Assembly: GCA_022770525.1 (NCBI GenBank)
Contig: JALEHN010000002.1
Span: 1 to 53,669 of the forward strand
Origin: Clostridiales bacterium
GTDB lineage: Bacteria; Bacillota; Clostridia; Lachnospirales; Lachnospiraceae
DNA: 53,669 nt
Direction: 5' to 3'
Shown: positions 32,003-40,773 of the stretch, one piece after another
Layout: every line of letters starts with the position of its first letter
How positions within the stretch are numbered: position 1 is the first letter of the stretch
Program-made: the position numbers and the translations under genes
The notes under the pieces: generated by a model
The model's input: the letters and a program-made list of their open reading frames with translations, nothing else
The model's database searches: none
What the model was told of the DNA's origin: nothing

Positions 32003-33379
32003 ATGAGATCAGACGGAAAATCCAACGCTGAAAGCAAATATATACGGATGACAACGCAGCCTGTGCAAAAACTGGTTGTTTCAATGGCGGTGCCGACCAT
32101 TATTACGATGCTTGTGACATCGTTTTATAATATGGCGGATACGTATTTTGTGTCACAGATCAATACACAGGCAACGGCGGCCGTCGGCATTGTGTTTTCG
32201 CTGATGACTTTTATACAGGCGATTGGCTTTACTTTTGGACACGGTTCCGGAAATTATATGTCAAGAGCACTTGGCAATCAGGACTATGAGAAGGCGGAGA
32301 TGATGGCTTCCACAGGCTTTTTTTCCGCACTCATATTTGGAATTCTTCTGATGATTTCAGGTCTGATTTTTCTGAATCCGCTTTGCAGACTGATGGGGGC
32401 GCCTCCGGAACTGATGGATATGACTGCCGAATACACAAAGTATATATTATTTGGCACGCCATTTATTATGTCAACCTTTGTGCTGAATAATCAGCTTCGT
32501 TTTCAGGGCAATGCTGTTTATGCAATGCTTGGTACGGTTACGGGCGCGGTGCTTAATGTGGCTCTTGACCCGATCTTTATTTTTGTTTTGAAGCAGGGCG
32601 TCGCGGGTGCGGCCCTTGCCACAATTATCAGTCAGTTTGTCGGCTTCTGGCTGCTGGTTTTCGGAACGACGCGAAAAGGAAATATTCACTTGAGCATTCG
32701 AAAGTTTAAGCCTTCGGTATGGATATACGGCCAGATCTTTAAGGGCGGATTTCCGTCGCTGTGCCGTCAGGGTATTTCCAGTGTGGCTACGATCGCACTG
32801 AATATGGCAGCCGGTGTTTACGGTGTGGCGGCCATTGCGGCAATGTCCATCGTCAACCGTGTGTGTATGTTCTTTTATTCCGCGATGATTGGTTTCGGAC
32901 AGGGATTTCAGCCGGTCTGCGGTTTTAATTACGGCGCGAAAAAATACGACCGTGTGATTGATGCGTTCTGGTTTGCTGTAAAAACTTCAGCCGTAGTGCT
33001 TATTTTACTTTCAATATTGGAGTATATATTTGCCCCGCAGATTATCCGGATGTTTCGAAAAGATGATCTGGAGGTTATCGAAATCGGCATTGCGGCATTC
33101 AGGTATCAGAGCTTTGCCTTTCCTCTGGCATCATGGCTTGTCATCTGCAATATGATGACGCAGACCATCGGTAAAACGGTGAAAGCGTCGGTACTTGCCA
33201 TCGCAAGACAGGGACTGTTTTATATACCGATGCTGTTCATATTATCACCGCTTGGCGTTACGGGACTGGAACTGACGCAGATGAGCGCTGATATCCTTTC
33301 ATTTGTGCTTGCATTGCCGATTGGTATCAGTGAAATACGGCGCATGAAAAAACTGGGAGAGGAAGAAAAAAGTCAATAA
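32003..33379 (+). CDS. MATE family multidrug efflux transporter
   Basis: About 458 residues with twelve predicted membrane helices in two related halves. The N-terminal half has PVQKLVVSMAVPTIITMLVTSFYNMADTYF-type sequence, and the repeat half has GGFPSLCRQGISSVATIALN. It exports cationic drugs or metabolites using Na+ or H+; the substrate is unknown. Two adjacent ATGs occur (32000 and 32003); the second has better spacing from AGGAGG. A second MATE gene lies at 51503; the two are only distantly alike. Confidence 0.92.
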   Translation: MRSDGKSNAESKYIRMTTQPVQKLVVSMAVPTIITMLVTSFYNMADTYFVSQINTQATAAVGIVFSLMTFIQAIGFTFGHGSGNYMSRALGNQDYEKAEMMASTGFFSALIFGILLMISGLIFLNPLCRLMGAPPELMDMTAEYTKYILFGTPFIMSTFVLNNQLRFQGNAVYAMLGTVTGAVLNVALDPIFIFVLKQGVAGAALATIISQFVGFWLLVFGTTRKGNIHLSIRKFKPSVWIYGQIFKGGFPSLCRQGISSVATIALNMAAGVYGVAAIAAMSIVNRVCMFFYSAMIGFGQGFQPVCGFNYGAKKYDRVIDAFWFAVKTSAVVLILLSILEYIFAPQIIRMFRKDDLEVIEIGIAAFRYQSFAFPLASWLVICNMMTQTIGKTVKASVLAIARQGLFYIPMLFILSPLGVTGLELTQMSADILSFVLALPIGISEIRRMKKLGEEEKSQ

Positions 33380-33388
33380 AAAATGTAA

Positions 33389-33487
33389 ACAGGGCATATC
33401 TGTTATAAAGTATGAAAATAGGGCATATCCGTTATAAAGTATGAAAACAGGGCATATCCGTTTCTGCTGATTAACGGATATGCCCTG
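33389..33487. repeat. 29-bp tandem repeat merging into a bidirectional terminator
   Basis: The unit AGGGCATATC(C/T)GTTATAAAG... occurs at 33391, 33420 and 33449 with a 29-bp period. The third copy is the left arm of a 15-bp perfect hairpin (CAGGGCATATCCGTT with AACGGATATGCCCTG, 33448-33487). The hairpin sits between convergent genes and could stop both. Each upstream unit could in principle pair with the single right arm. Confidence 0.85.
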
Positions 33488-33552
33488 AATCATTTATGTA
33501 TTTTCTTTTAAGATTGAGGGGCAGCTGCGTTGAGGTGGGAAAGTCCATTTTG

Positions 33553-34440
33553 TCAGTTGCATTTTTCTATAACTTCATCCCAGTAAGGAATGGATGAGGA
33601 AGCCCCGGCTCTGCCAACGGCAATCGACGAAGCCGCGGAAGCGTATTTTAAGCACTCTGCATATGAAAGTCCTTCGGTCATGCATTTTAAAAAGTAGCCG
33701 GTAAAAGTATCACCTGCGGCAGTTGTATCGACGGCTTTCACAGTGAAGGCCGGGTAAAAGACGCATTGGTGCCGGTCAGCATAATAGGCACCTTTATCGC
33801 CTAAAGTCAGGATAATCTGCATTTCCGGATATTTTTCAAGCAGCGCGCTGATGATTTCTTCAGGTTCATTTTTTTTCGTCAGTAAGCTGCCCTCGATTTC
33901 ATTAATAAATAAGTAATTCACACAGTTTATCGGAAATCCGGATAAAAGTGACGCCGTGATCGGTGACGGGTTGAATGCGACTTTGATACTTTTTTCATGG
34001 CACTGCTGAATAAAGTAATCAACGTGGGACGTTTCATTCTGGCATAAAGCCAGGTCACCCGGTGACAGTGCCTGCAGGTATGTATCAATATCGTCTTTTG
34101 TGATCTGCATATTGGCGCCGCCATATACAATAATACAGTTTTGCCCGTCTGGATCGACCTGAATGATTGCCTGCCCCGACGGCATCGTGTCAAGGAGAAC
34201 AAAATCTGTGCCTATATGGTTTTCTTTTAATAAATCTTTTAAAAACTGTCCGTCCGCACCAATCTTTCCGGCATGAAGGGCAGATGCGCCGGCCCGTGCC
34301 AGTGCTATGGACTGATTGAGCCCCTTGCCGCCGGGATGCTTTGCAAGAGCATCGGCATGAATAGTTTCCCCGGGTTTTACGATGGACGGAACTTTGTAAG
34401 TATAATCAATATTTAATGAACCATAGTTTAATATTTTCAT
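33553..34440 (-). CDS. rbsK: Ribokinase (PfkB family)
   Basis: The 295-residue protein has PfkB signature 1 (HPGGKGLNQSIALARAGA) and signature 2 (DTTAAGDTFTGYFL) with the catalytic Asp. The N-terminal Asn-Tyr-Gly-Ser-Leu-Asn-Ile-Asp matches ribokinase substrate-binding strands. It phosphorylates ribose or a similar sugar at O5; related enzymes act on deoxyribose or nucleosides. ATG 34440 has AAAGGA upstream on the minus strand. No rbs transporter is nearby. Confidence 0.92.
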   Translation of the reverse strand: MKILNYGSLNIDYTYKVPSIVKPGETIHADALAKHPGGKGLNQSIALARAGASALHAGKIGADGQFLKDLLKENHIGTDFVLLDTMPSGQAIIQVDPDGQNCIIVYGGANMQITKDDIDTYLQALSPGDLALCQNETSHVDYFIQQCHEKSIKVAFNPSPITASLLSGFPINCVNYLFINEIEGSLLTKKNEPEEIISALLEKYPEMQIILTLGDKGAYYADRHQCVFYPAFTVKAVDTTAAGDTFTGYFLKCMTEGLSYAECLKYASAASSIAVGRAGASSSIPYWDEVIEKCN

Positions 34441-34535
34441 CGTATCATTCCTTTATAAGAAAATGTGGTTTTCCCTCAATAGCTTTTTGGTTAACATAAG
34501 TGGACGGGCATTTTTGCCCGGGAATGCCGCTTATC

Positions 34536-34574
34536 CACAGCGTTTTTCAGCACGGCGCGCTAAAAAACGCTGTG
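34536..34574. other. Large inverted repeat at the 3' end of the M18 gene
   Basis: CACAGCGTTTTT pairs with AAAAACGCTGTG around a GC-rich loop. The right arm lies inside the last codons of the minus-strand peptidase gene. No T run follows on the minus strand, so it is at best a poor terminator. A second small hairpin (CGGGCA/TGCCCG) lies beyond. Confidence 0.5.
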
Positions 34575-35842
34575 ATTGCCTTTGTGATGTAAATTTGGTC
34601 TTTAGTTCCCATCAGTTCCCTTGCAGAATGCATGGCAAGAAGCGGCACACCGATATCCACGGTTTTTACCGGGAGCAGCGATGAAAGGACAGGTCCGATG
34701 GTACTGCCGCCGGCCTGACCGGTACGTTTGACACACATCTGGTAAGGAATATCGTAAGCCTGGCAGAGCTGCTTTAGCCCGCCCAGCGCTTCACAGTCCC
34801 ACGTATACTTCTGATTGCTGTCTGTTTTAATGCAGAAGCCTTTGCCAAGGACAGGGAGATTTGTTGTGTCATAAGCGGAAGCATAGTTTGGGTGGTAACC
34901 GTGGGCAACGTCTGCAGATAAAATCATACTGTGATGCAGGTCTTCGATACACTGGATCCGTGAACGGCCGAAAGCATCCCATATTTTTTCAAGAACCAGG
35001 GTCAGCATAGCCGAATCAGCACCCTGCTTTGTGCGGCTGCCGATTTCTTCGTTGTCAAATAATACGGTCATGGCCATGGATTCTTTGGGTTCGGATTCCA
35101 TGATACCGTCAACAGCGGCGCATACGGAAGTGATATCATCAAGGCGCGGCGCGGAAATAAATGCGTCGTTGATGCCGACAAAAGAAGGCTGATCGGTATT
35201 ATAAACACAGAGTTCATAATCAAGAATACTTTCAGCCGGTATACCGGCATTTTCTGCGATAAAATTTAAAAAATAATTGTCCGTGTTAAGGTTATCTTCG
35301 ACAATGCCAAGCAGCGGCATAAGGTGGGTCTGCTTATCAATTTTCATACCATCTTCATTGACACCCCGGCTCATATGAATCGCAAGGTTCGGCACGGTCA
35401 GCAGGGGCTTTTCAATGTTGATATATAAAATATCAGGCCGAAGAAGCGTTTTGCTTTTTACGGCAAGCTTCCCGGCAATAGAAAGCGGACGGTCAAAAAA
35501 GGTGGACAGAATCGGTCCGCCGTAAATTTCGGCGTTAGCCTGAAGATAGCCGTTTTTTGTATATGAGGCTGATGGTTTTATGCGCAGGCACGGCCAGTCT
35601 GTATGGGCAGCCGTCATGCGTACACCTTGATGCGGGTCAAAATGAGTCCCTGTTTTAAATGCAAATAATTCTCCGGAAAATGTCCGGCAGTAATAAGCGC
35701 CGCCTGCTTCAAGCTGCCATGGTCGGTCAAAATCCAGTGACACAAAACCGGCCGCTTTGAGACGGCCGGCCGCATGGTTGACAGCATGAAACGGGGAAAC
35801 GCTTTTTTCAAGAAAAGTCAAAAGATTTTCAATATAATTCAT
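34547..35842 (-). CDS. M18 family aminopeptidase
   Basis: The 431-residue protein has the M18 dinuclear zinc signatures: TAAHTDWPCLRIKP (His), RLDDITSVCAAV (bridging Asp), DNEEIGSRTKQGA (Glu-Glu) and SADVAHGYHPNYA (Asp/His). A final His lies near the end in LAMHSARELMG. It removes N-terminal acidic or neutral residues from peptides in the cytoplasm, in line with the other peptide-use genes. ATG 35842 follows GAAGGAAAC on the minus strand. It lies between the ribokinase and S1-protein genes, all on the minus strand but with gaps of about 100 bp. Confidence 0.94.
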   Translation of the reverse strand: MNYIENLLTFLEKSVSPFHAVNHAAGRLKAAGFVSLDFDRPWQLEAGGAYYCRTFSGELFAFKTGTHFDPHQGVRMTAAHTDWPCLRIKPSASYTKNGYLQANAEIYGGPILSTFFDRPLSIAGKLAVKSKTLLRPDILYINIEKPLLTVPNLAIHMSRGVNEDGMKIDKQTHLMPLLGIVEDNLNTDNYFLNFIAENAGIPAESILDYELCVYNTDQPSFVGINDAFISAPRLDDITSVCAAVDGIMESEPKESMAMTVLFDNEEIGSRTKQGADSAMLTLVLEKIWDAFGRSRIQCIEDLHHSMILSADVAHGYHPNYASAYDTTNLPVLGKGFCIKTDSNQKYTWDCEALGGLKQLCQAYDIPYQMCVKRTGQAGGSTIGPVLSSLLPVKTVDIGVPLLAMHSARELMGTKDQIYITKAITAFFSAPC

Positions 35843-35936
35843 AATGTTTCCTTCGTATATGCGGGTTTGATACAGAAGCTCTGAATCAGCATGTTTTGTT
35901 CAGATTTCAGGAGCCTCTATATTGTTGGGGAACGGA

Positions 35937-36917
35937 TTAAAGTTTAATGTTTTTAAGGAGAGCGGCAAGACCTGTTGTGGCCTGGCCTTCTTCTTTGTAA
36001 TCAAAAACTTCTTCAGGAATTTCTGTAACTTCATCGATGGCCTGCAGTGCCTTGATGCTGAGACTGATTTTTCCGTCTTTATTGGCGATGACTTTAACTT
36101 TGACCGCATCACCTTCTTTTAAAACTTCATGAACAGATTTCAGACGCTTTGTGCTGATCTGAGAAATATGCACGAGGCCTGAAAGATCATCGGCAAAAGT
36201 AACAAATGCGCCGTAATTTGTGATTTTATCCACAGTACCGTCAAATACATCACCGACCTGAACACGGTTGATTTTTGCGTTTTTATCTGCGATTTCCTTA
36301 TCACGGGCAACAGCCTTCGCGGAAAGAACAAGTCTCTTTTTATCCGGATCAACAGTGATGATTTTTGCTTCAACTGTTTTGTTCAGCCATTCATTTAAAT
36401 CTTCAACATAAGAAGTTGAAAGCTGGGAGGCAGGGATAAATCCGCGGATACCTTCGACATAAGCAATGACACCGGCATTGACGATACCGCCGATTTTCAG
36501 TGTAAGGACGGTATCATTTGACATCATTTCAGACAGTTTGCTCCATGCAAGTTCATCGTCTGCTTTTTTTCTTGAGAGCAGGATATTGCCTTCACCGTCA
36601 TCTTCCTGAATCACAACGGCAGTAATTGCATCACCGACATTCAGTGATTTAATGGAGAATCTCGGGTCGTTGCTCAGTTCATCGATTTTAATGATGCCTT
36701 CACAGTAAGCATTTAAATCCACAGCAACTTCTGTGTCTGAAACACCGATAATCTGGCCTGTGATGATATCGCCTTCTTTAAGCTTTTTAAATGAAGCATT
36801 CAGCGTATCCTTGTAATCATCCATGGATTCTGCCGGTTCTTCCGTGACAGGTGCTTCTTCTGCAACAGGTGCTTCTTCTGTGACAGTTTCTTCGTTTAAT
36901 ACTTTTTCTTCTTCCAT
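35937..36917 (-). CDS. S1 RNA-binding domain protein (short RpsA-like)
   Basis: The 326-residue protein begins with an acidic tail containing a twofold EEAPV repeat, followed by three to four S1/OB domains. Domain 1 has GDIITGQIIGVSDTEVAVDL, a middle one has GGIVNAGVIAYVEGIRGFIP and the best-conserved has GDVFDGTVDKITNYGAFVTF. Proteins of this size are annotated as ribosomal protein S1 homologues in Firmicutes, but a role in translation initiation is less sure than in Proteobacteria. A general mRNA-binding role is likely. The start at 36917 follows CGGAGG. Its promoter is back to back with that of the MBL gene. Confidence 0.88.
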   Translation of the reverse strand: MEEEKVLNEETVTEEAPVAEEAPVTEEPAESMDDYKDTLNASFKKLKEGDIITGQIIGVSDTEVAVDLNAYCEGIIKIDELSNDPRFSIKSLNVGDAITAVVIQEDDGEGNILLSRKKADDELAWSKLSEMMSNDTVLTLKIGGIVNAGVIAYVEGIRGFIPASQLSTSYVEDLNEWLNKTVEAKIITVDPDKKRLVLSAKAVARDKEIADKNAKINRVQVGDVFDGTVDKITNYGAFVTFADDLSGLVHISQISTKRLKSVHEVLKEGDAVKVKVIANKDGKISLSIKALQAIDEVTEIPEEVFDYKEEGQATTGLAALLKNIKL

Positions 36918-36968
36918 GAGTAACCTCCGATTTTAATTTATGATTTGACGCAGAACATCTTAATCAAC

Positions 36969-36997
36969 AGTTTAATCGATTGTTTTAAATTCGTCAA
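36969..36997 (-). promoter_or_regulatory. Promoter of the S1-domain gene
   Basis: On the minus strand: TTGACG, a 17-bp spacer and TAAACT, about 50 bases before the start codon. The spacer contains the palindrome AATCGATT. Confidence 0.65.
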
Positions 36998-37001
36998 GTT
37001 A

Positions 37002-37030
37002 TTGAAGCCAGAATGGATATCTGATATACT
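37002..37030 (+). promoter_or_regulatory. Promoter of the MBL-fold hydrolase gene
   Basis: TTGAAG, a 17-bp spacer and TATACT. It begins only 5 bp from the divergent S1-gene promoter, so the two promoters must affect each other. The transcript starts just ahead of repeat B copy 3. Confidence 0.7.
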
Positions 37031-37047
37031 GGATTGTATGGAATAAG

Positions 37048-37127
37048 GTGCGACTCGCACGGGACCGAAGATGCACATGCGTGCCCGAACGGACACCCAA
37101 AGAGTCACTTAGTGACTCTTTGTTCAG
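37048..37127. repeat. Dispersed repeat family B, copy 3, in a 5' UTR
   Basis: It shares the GCAC GGG-ACCGAAGATGCAC, GTGCCCG and terminal hairpin parts with copy 1. The terminal hairpin AAAGAGTCAC-tta-GTGACTCTTT (37099-37121) is perfect and ends 13 bases before the ribosome binding site of the next gene. The hairpin with its trailing TTTG could attenuate transcription or affect translation. Confidence 0.78.
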
Positions 37128-37148
37128 TAATCTAAAGGAGTTTTGCAA

Positions 37149-37988
37149 ATGTCAGAATATTATCAGCCAAAGTACATGGGCGATGGAATATATCATATTT
37201 ATGAACCGGGCGAGGTTTATACATCATTGATTATCGGTACAAGGCAGGCAATGCTTATTGATACGGGATATGGATTTGACGATTTGAAAAAAACGGTTGA
37301 AGGGCTGACGAAGCTGCCGCTGATTGTTGTCAATACCCACGGTCATTTTGATCATGCCGGCGGAAATTTTCAGTTTGAAAATGTATATATGCATCCCGGT
37401 GAGCGGGAGATTTATGAACGGTATATGAAAAATGTACGTCCCGTAGCTGTCGGCAATTTTATACGTCAGGACCGGGAAAAAGGGACACATGTTTTGCCGA
37501 AAACTCTGGATATTGAACAATATCTTGAAAAACCGTGTCAGCAAACACTGCCGCTTGAAAATCACCGGAAGTTTGATCTTGGCGGGCGTACAGTAGAGGC
37601 GATTGTCCTCCCGGGACATACAAAACATCATGTTGTTTTCGTTGACGACAAAAGCGGTATTTTATTTGGCGGCGATGATATTGCTAAAAACGTCTGGCTT
37701 CAGTTTGATTTCAGTGTGCCGCTTCATGAATATGCCCATAACCTTCAGGCCGTGTCAGAATATGCAGGTGATGTCCGCATTTTGTCTTCCCACAGTGATA
37801 TGCTGTATCCGAAAAGTCTTTTTACATGGCTTTTGACGGCGATAGCGCATATTGATGACAGTCAAAGCCGCACATTTATTCATCCGAGAACCGGAGAAAA
37901 GTCACTTTTGCACACGGAATATATTAAAGATGAAAAAATGCCCGAAGTGAAAAAAGTACATATTATTTATAATAAGGATAATAAGTGA
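37149..37988 (+). CDS. MBL-fold metallo-hydrolase
   Basis: ATG 37149 behind AAAGGAG gives 279 residues. The metallo-beta-lactamase metal-binding motif is THGHFDHAGG (about residues 60-69), followed by LPGHTKHHVVF and a final His in ILSSHSD. Asp in LFGGDDIA bridges the metals. Relatives include glyoxalase II-like hydrolases and lactonases; the substrate cannot be named. No signal peptide is visible. Next downstream, after about 85 bases with short direct repeats (TGATGATAAGG), is an M42 peptidase. Confidence 0.88.
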   Translation: MSEYYQPKYMGDGIYHIYEPGEVYTSLIIGTRQAMLIDTGYGFDDLKKTVEGLTKLPLIVVNTHGHFDHAGGNFQFENVYMHPGEREIYERYMKNVRPVAVGNFIRQDREKGTHVLPKTLDIEQYLEKPCQQTLPLENHRKFDLGGRTVEAIVLPGHTKHHVVFVDDKSGILFGGDDIAKNVWLQFDFSVPLHEYAHNLQAVSEYAGDVRILSSHSDMLYPKSLFTWLLTAIAHIDDSQSRTFIHPRTGEKSLLHTEYIKDEKMPEVKKVHIIYNKDNK

Positions 37989-38073
37989 TTGTAATGCCAC
38001 CGTGACAGAAGCAATAGACAAGATATATGATTGATGATAAGGATTATAAGTGATGATAAGGAGTGTGTGAAAT

Positions 38074-39120
38074 ATGAAGCACAAAAAATATTTAAATTAT
38101 GCAGTGGATACCCTTGAGAAGCTTGTGAATATACCAAGCCCTTCGGGATTTACCGAAAATGCCATGAAGTTTATGAAAAAAGAAGCCGAGCAGATGGGAT
38201 ACGCGGCGAAAATTGAGCATACAGGCTGTCTTGTGGTTGATGTTCCGGGTGAAAGTAAATCTGAAGATATTCTGTGTCTGGCTGCCCATGTGGATACACT
38301 GGGGGCCATGGTCAGTGCGGTGAAACCTTCGGGTTTCTTAAAATTCAGCCCAGTTGGCGGCTATACGATGCAGAGTATCGAAGGGGAGTATTGTAAGATC
38401 CATTCAAGGAGTACCGGTAAGGTGTACACAGGAACTGTTTTAACGACAGCGCCGTCCGTGCATGTGTATGACGATGCGAGGACGCAGGAACGTATTGAAA
38501 AAAATATGGAAATACGGCTTGATGAAAAGGTATTTTCTGCGGAAGATGTTAAAAAACTTGGTATCGGTGCCGGTGATTATGTCAGCTTTGAACCGAGATT
38601 TGAACATACAAAGAGCGGATTTATTAAATCAAGACACCTTGATGACAAAGCTTCGGCGGCAGTGCTCTGGGGCGTATTAAAGTATATGAGTGATAAAAAG
38701 TTAAAGCCAAATCAGCATGTGAAGATGATGCTGACAGGCTTTGAAGAGGTCGGTTACGGCGCCGGATGGCTTCCGGAAGGTGTGACAAAAATTCTCGCTG
38801 TGGATATGGGGGCTGTCGGTGAAGATCTAACCGGTGATGAATACCATGTTTCCATATGTGCGAAGGATTCCGCAGGCCCGTACAATTATGCGATGACTAA
38901 TCAATTGATTAAGCTGGCGCAGGAAAATGAACTGGCCTATGCTGTTGATGTGTTTCCGCATTATAGTTCTGATGTTGCGGTGGCCATTAAGGGCGGCAAC
39001 GCTGTCGCAGGTGCGCTGATCGGCCAGGGTGTCCATGCCTCACACGGTATGGAAAGAACCCACGAGGAGGGGCTTTACAATACAATGATGCTTGTGATGG
39101 CATACATCGGACTGAAATAG
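38074..39120 (+). CDS. M42 family metallopeptidase (glutamyl/deblocking aminopeptidase-like)
   Basis: The 348-residue protein has the M42 dimetal motifs: LAAHVDTLGAMV (His, Asp), SRHLDDKASAAVL (bridging Asp), GFEEVGYGAG (Glu-Glu) and VDMGAVGED (Asp). The last ligand is a His in HASHGMERTH. Such enzymes form large tetrahedral particles that trim peptides after proteolysis. The first ATG (38074) follows AAGGAGTGTG. It fits the peptide-degrading repertoire with PepF and M18. Confidence 0.92.
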   Translation: MKHKKYLNYAVDTLEKLVNIPSPSGFTENAMKFMKKEAEQMGYAAKIEHTGCLVVDVPGESKSEDILCLAAHVDTLGAMVSAVKPSGFLKFSPVGGYTMQSIEGEYCKIHSRSTGKVYTGTVLTTAPSVHVYDDARTQERIEKNMEIRLDEKVFSAEDVKKLGIGAGDYVSFEPRFEHTKSGFIKSRHLDDKASAAVLWGVLKYMSDKKLKPNQHVKMMLTGFEEVGYGAGWLPEGVTKILAVDMGAVGEDLTGDEYHVSICAKDSAGPYNYAMTNQLIKLAQENELAYAVDVFPHYSSDVAVAIKGGNAVAGALIGQGVHASHGMERTHEEGLYNTMMLVMAYIGLK

Positions 39121-39199
39121 AAGCGTCAGATAAAGACATAAAGACACATTAAAGAAATAAAGATACAAAGAGATAAATCGATTAAGAGAGGCAGAGTCT

Positions 39200-39847
39200 G
39201 TGATTAAAGCGGTTATTTTTGATATGGACGGTGTTCTTTTGGACACAGAAAAGTATTATTCAAAATATTGGACAATTGCGGGACAAAAGGCAGGTTTTGC
39301 GATGACCCGTGAGCATGGCTGCTGGCTGCGAAGCTTTGCCGGTAAATTTTCAAGTCAGATGACAAAGGTCGTTTTCGGGGAACAGTTTGATTACTGGAAA
39401 GTGCGGGATATGCGCAAGGCAATGATGGAACCGATGCTTGAGAAGCTGGATATTCAAGCAAAACCGGATGCAGTAAAGGTCCTGGAAGGATTGAGGGCAA
39501 AGGGGCTGATGACTGCAGTGGCAACCGCTACGGATGAGAAAAGGGCAAGAGCGCTTCTTGATCATGTGGGGCTTTTGGATCAGTTTGACCGGATCATATG
39601 CGCTGAAATGGTCGACAACGGAAAGCCGATGCCGGATATTTACCGTCTTGCCTGCAAAAGACTGAATTTGAAACCGGGTGAATGTATCGCTGTGGAAGAT
39701 TCACCGAACGGCGTCATGGCAGCTTACGGCGCAGGATGTAAAACAGTGATGGCTGTTGACCTGACAGAGCCTGACGAAATATTAAGCCTTATGCTTTATG
39801 CAAAAATCAACGGGCTGAAGGAATTATTAAAAGCAGCAGAGGCTTAA
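39200..39847 (+). CDS. HAD-superfamily hydrolase, beta-phosphoglucomutase-like (subfamily IA)
   Basis: The 215-residue protein starts at GTG 39200 behind GAGAGGCAG. HAD motif I is FDMDGVLLDTE, motif II is the T in VATATDEK, motif III is the Lys in NGKPMPDIY and motif IV is AVEDSPNGVMAA. The cap and motif IV (EDSPNG) are of the beta-phosphoglucomutase/phosphatase type. It most likely dephosphorylates a small sugar phosphate; true mutase activity is less likely without maltose genes nearby. A strong terminator follows. Confidence 0.92.
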   Translation: MIKAVIFDMDGVLLDTEKYYSKYWTIAGQKAGFAMTREHGCWLRSFAGKFSSQMTKVVFGEQFDYWKVRDMRKAMMEPMLEKLDIQAKPDAVKVLEGLRAKGLMTAVATATDEKRARALLDHVGLLDQFDRIICAEMVDNGKPMPDIYRLACKRLNLKPGECIAVEDSPNGVMAAYGAGCKTVMAVDLTEPDEILSLMLYAKINGLKELLKAAEA

Positions 39848-39918
39848 AAAGCTGTGTGGTCCAAAATCAACTTGAAAAATACAATTATGAAAGAAAACAT
39901 TAAAACAAGCATTAAAAT

Positions 39919-39961
39919 AAGCATGAGCGGCAGTTATTTGATACTGCCGTCTCATGCTTTT
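39919..39961 (+). terminator. Terminator after the HAD gene
   Basis: AAGCATGAG and GGCAGT pair with ACTGCC and CTCATGCTT across a small internal mismatch, followed by TTT. A GTATTTTG T-rich run continues. Confidence 0.82.
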
Positions 39962-39974
39962 GTATTTTGTTTGT

Positions 39975-40092
39975 GTTTTGCCGGAGTAACTCCGCGCTTT
40001 TGTCGGCGTTACTCCGTGTTTTTCCCAGGATTACTCCGGAGCTTTTTCGGTAATATTCCGTGTTTTGCCGGTGTTATTTCGGTGTTATTTCG
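39975..40092. repeat. Degenerate tandem repeat (about 20-22 bp unit) at the 3' end of the amino acid transporter ATPase gene
   Basis: Five to six units of the form TTTTGCCGG(A/C/T)GTTACTCCG(T/C)G follow one another: TTTTGCCGGAGTAACTCCGC, TTTTGTCGGCGTTACTCCGT, then units with CCCAGGATTACTCCGG, TCGGTAATATTCCGTG and GCCGGTGTTATTTCGG. The array runs into the last seven codons of the minus-strand ATPase gene. Each unit is partly self-complementary (CGGAGTaACTCCG), so the 3' UTR would be a chain of small hairpins. Confidence 0.7.
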
Positions 40093-40769
40093 TCGACGAT
40101 TTTTCCGTTTGCGACAGTGAGAATTCTGTCGGATACATTGTTGACGAAAGGTATGTCATGGCTGATGATCAGGACGCCCATACCATCGGCAGCCAGGTTT
40201 CGGATAATTTTGGTCATTTCTTCTGTTGTCTGCGGGTCAAGGGCAGCTGTCGGTTCATCAAAGCAGATCAGCTTCGGGTCTGTGACGCATGAACGGGCAA
40301 TGGCCACACGCTGTTTCTGACCGCCTGAAAGCTCAAAGGGACGCTGACGGGCTTTATCGTCAATGCCAAGCATTTTAAGCATCGCCATGCCTTTAGTTAC
40401 GGCATCTTCCCTTGACATTTTCCGGACTTCGGTCAGTGCCAGTGTCACATTGTCAATGACTGTCATGTGAGGGAAGAGGTGATAGCTTTGGAAAACCATG
40501 CCGAGGCTCTTTCTTATATCGAATAATTCTTTTTTATCGGCATATTTCATCACGCCGTTTTCTTCTTTGCAGATATTTTTATCGTCAATGGCGATGCTGC
40601 CTTTGTCCGGACGTTCAAGACCGGTGATGCACCGGATAATGGTTGTTTTTCCGGCGCCGGACTGGCCCAGCAGTGACACAACTTCACCTTCGGAAACGTT
40701 AAAATTGATATCATTTAAAACCTGAGTATCTTTAAAAGCTTTATATAAGCCTGTAACTTCCAATAACAT
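40074..40769 (-). CDS. Polar amino acid ABC transporter ATP-binding protein (GlnQ-like)
   Basis: The ATG at 40769 (protein MLLEVTGLYK) follows GAGGAG on the minus strand and gives 231 residues; the frame opens further upstream inside the permease gene. Walker A is LLGQSGAGKTT, the Q-loop is MVFQSYHLFPHMTV, the signature is LSGGQKQRVAIAR, Walker B is LICFDEPTAALDP and the switch His is in ISHD. It is the third gene of a binding-protein/permease/ATPase operon. The very C-terminus (EITPK) is encoded in the degenerate repeat array. Confidence 0.94.
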   Translation of the reverse strand: MLLEVTGLYKAFKDTQVLNDINFNVSEGEVVSLLGQSGAGKTTIIRCITGLERPDKGSIAIDDKNICKEENGVMKYADKKELFDIRKSLGMVFQSYHLFPHMTVIDNVTLALTEVRKMSREDAVTKGMAMLKMLGIDDKARQRPFELSGGQKQRVAIARSCVTDPKLICFDEPTAALDPQTTEEMTKIIRNLAADGMGVLIISHDIPFVNNVSDRILTVANGKIVDEITPK

Positions 40770-40773
40770 ATCA

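Noticed and set aside
33389-33487. CRISPR array
   Set aside because: The 29-bp units are directly joined without spacers and one unit is a terminator arm; no cas gene is present.
34531-34539. Single TTATCCACA DnaA box
   Set aside because: It is isolated and lies within a hairpin region; one 9-mer is expected by chance in a window of this size.
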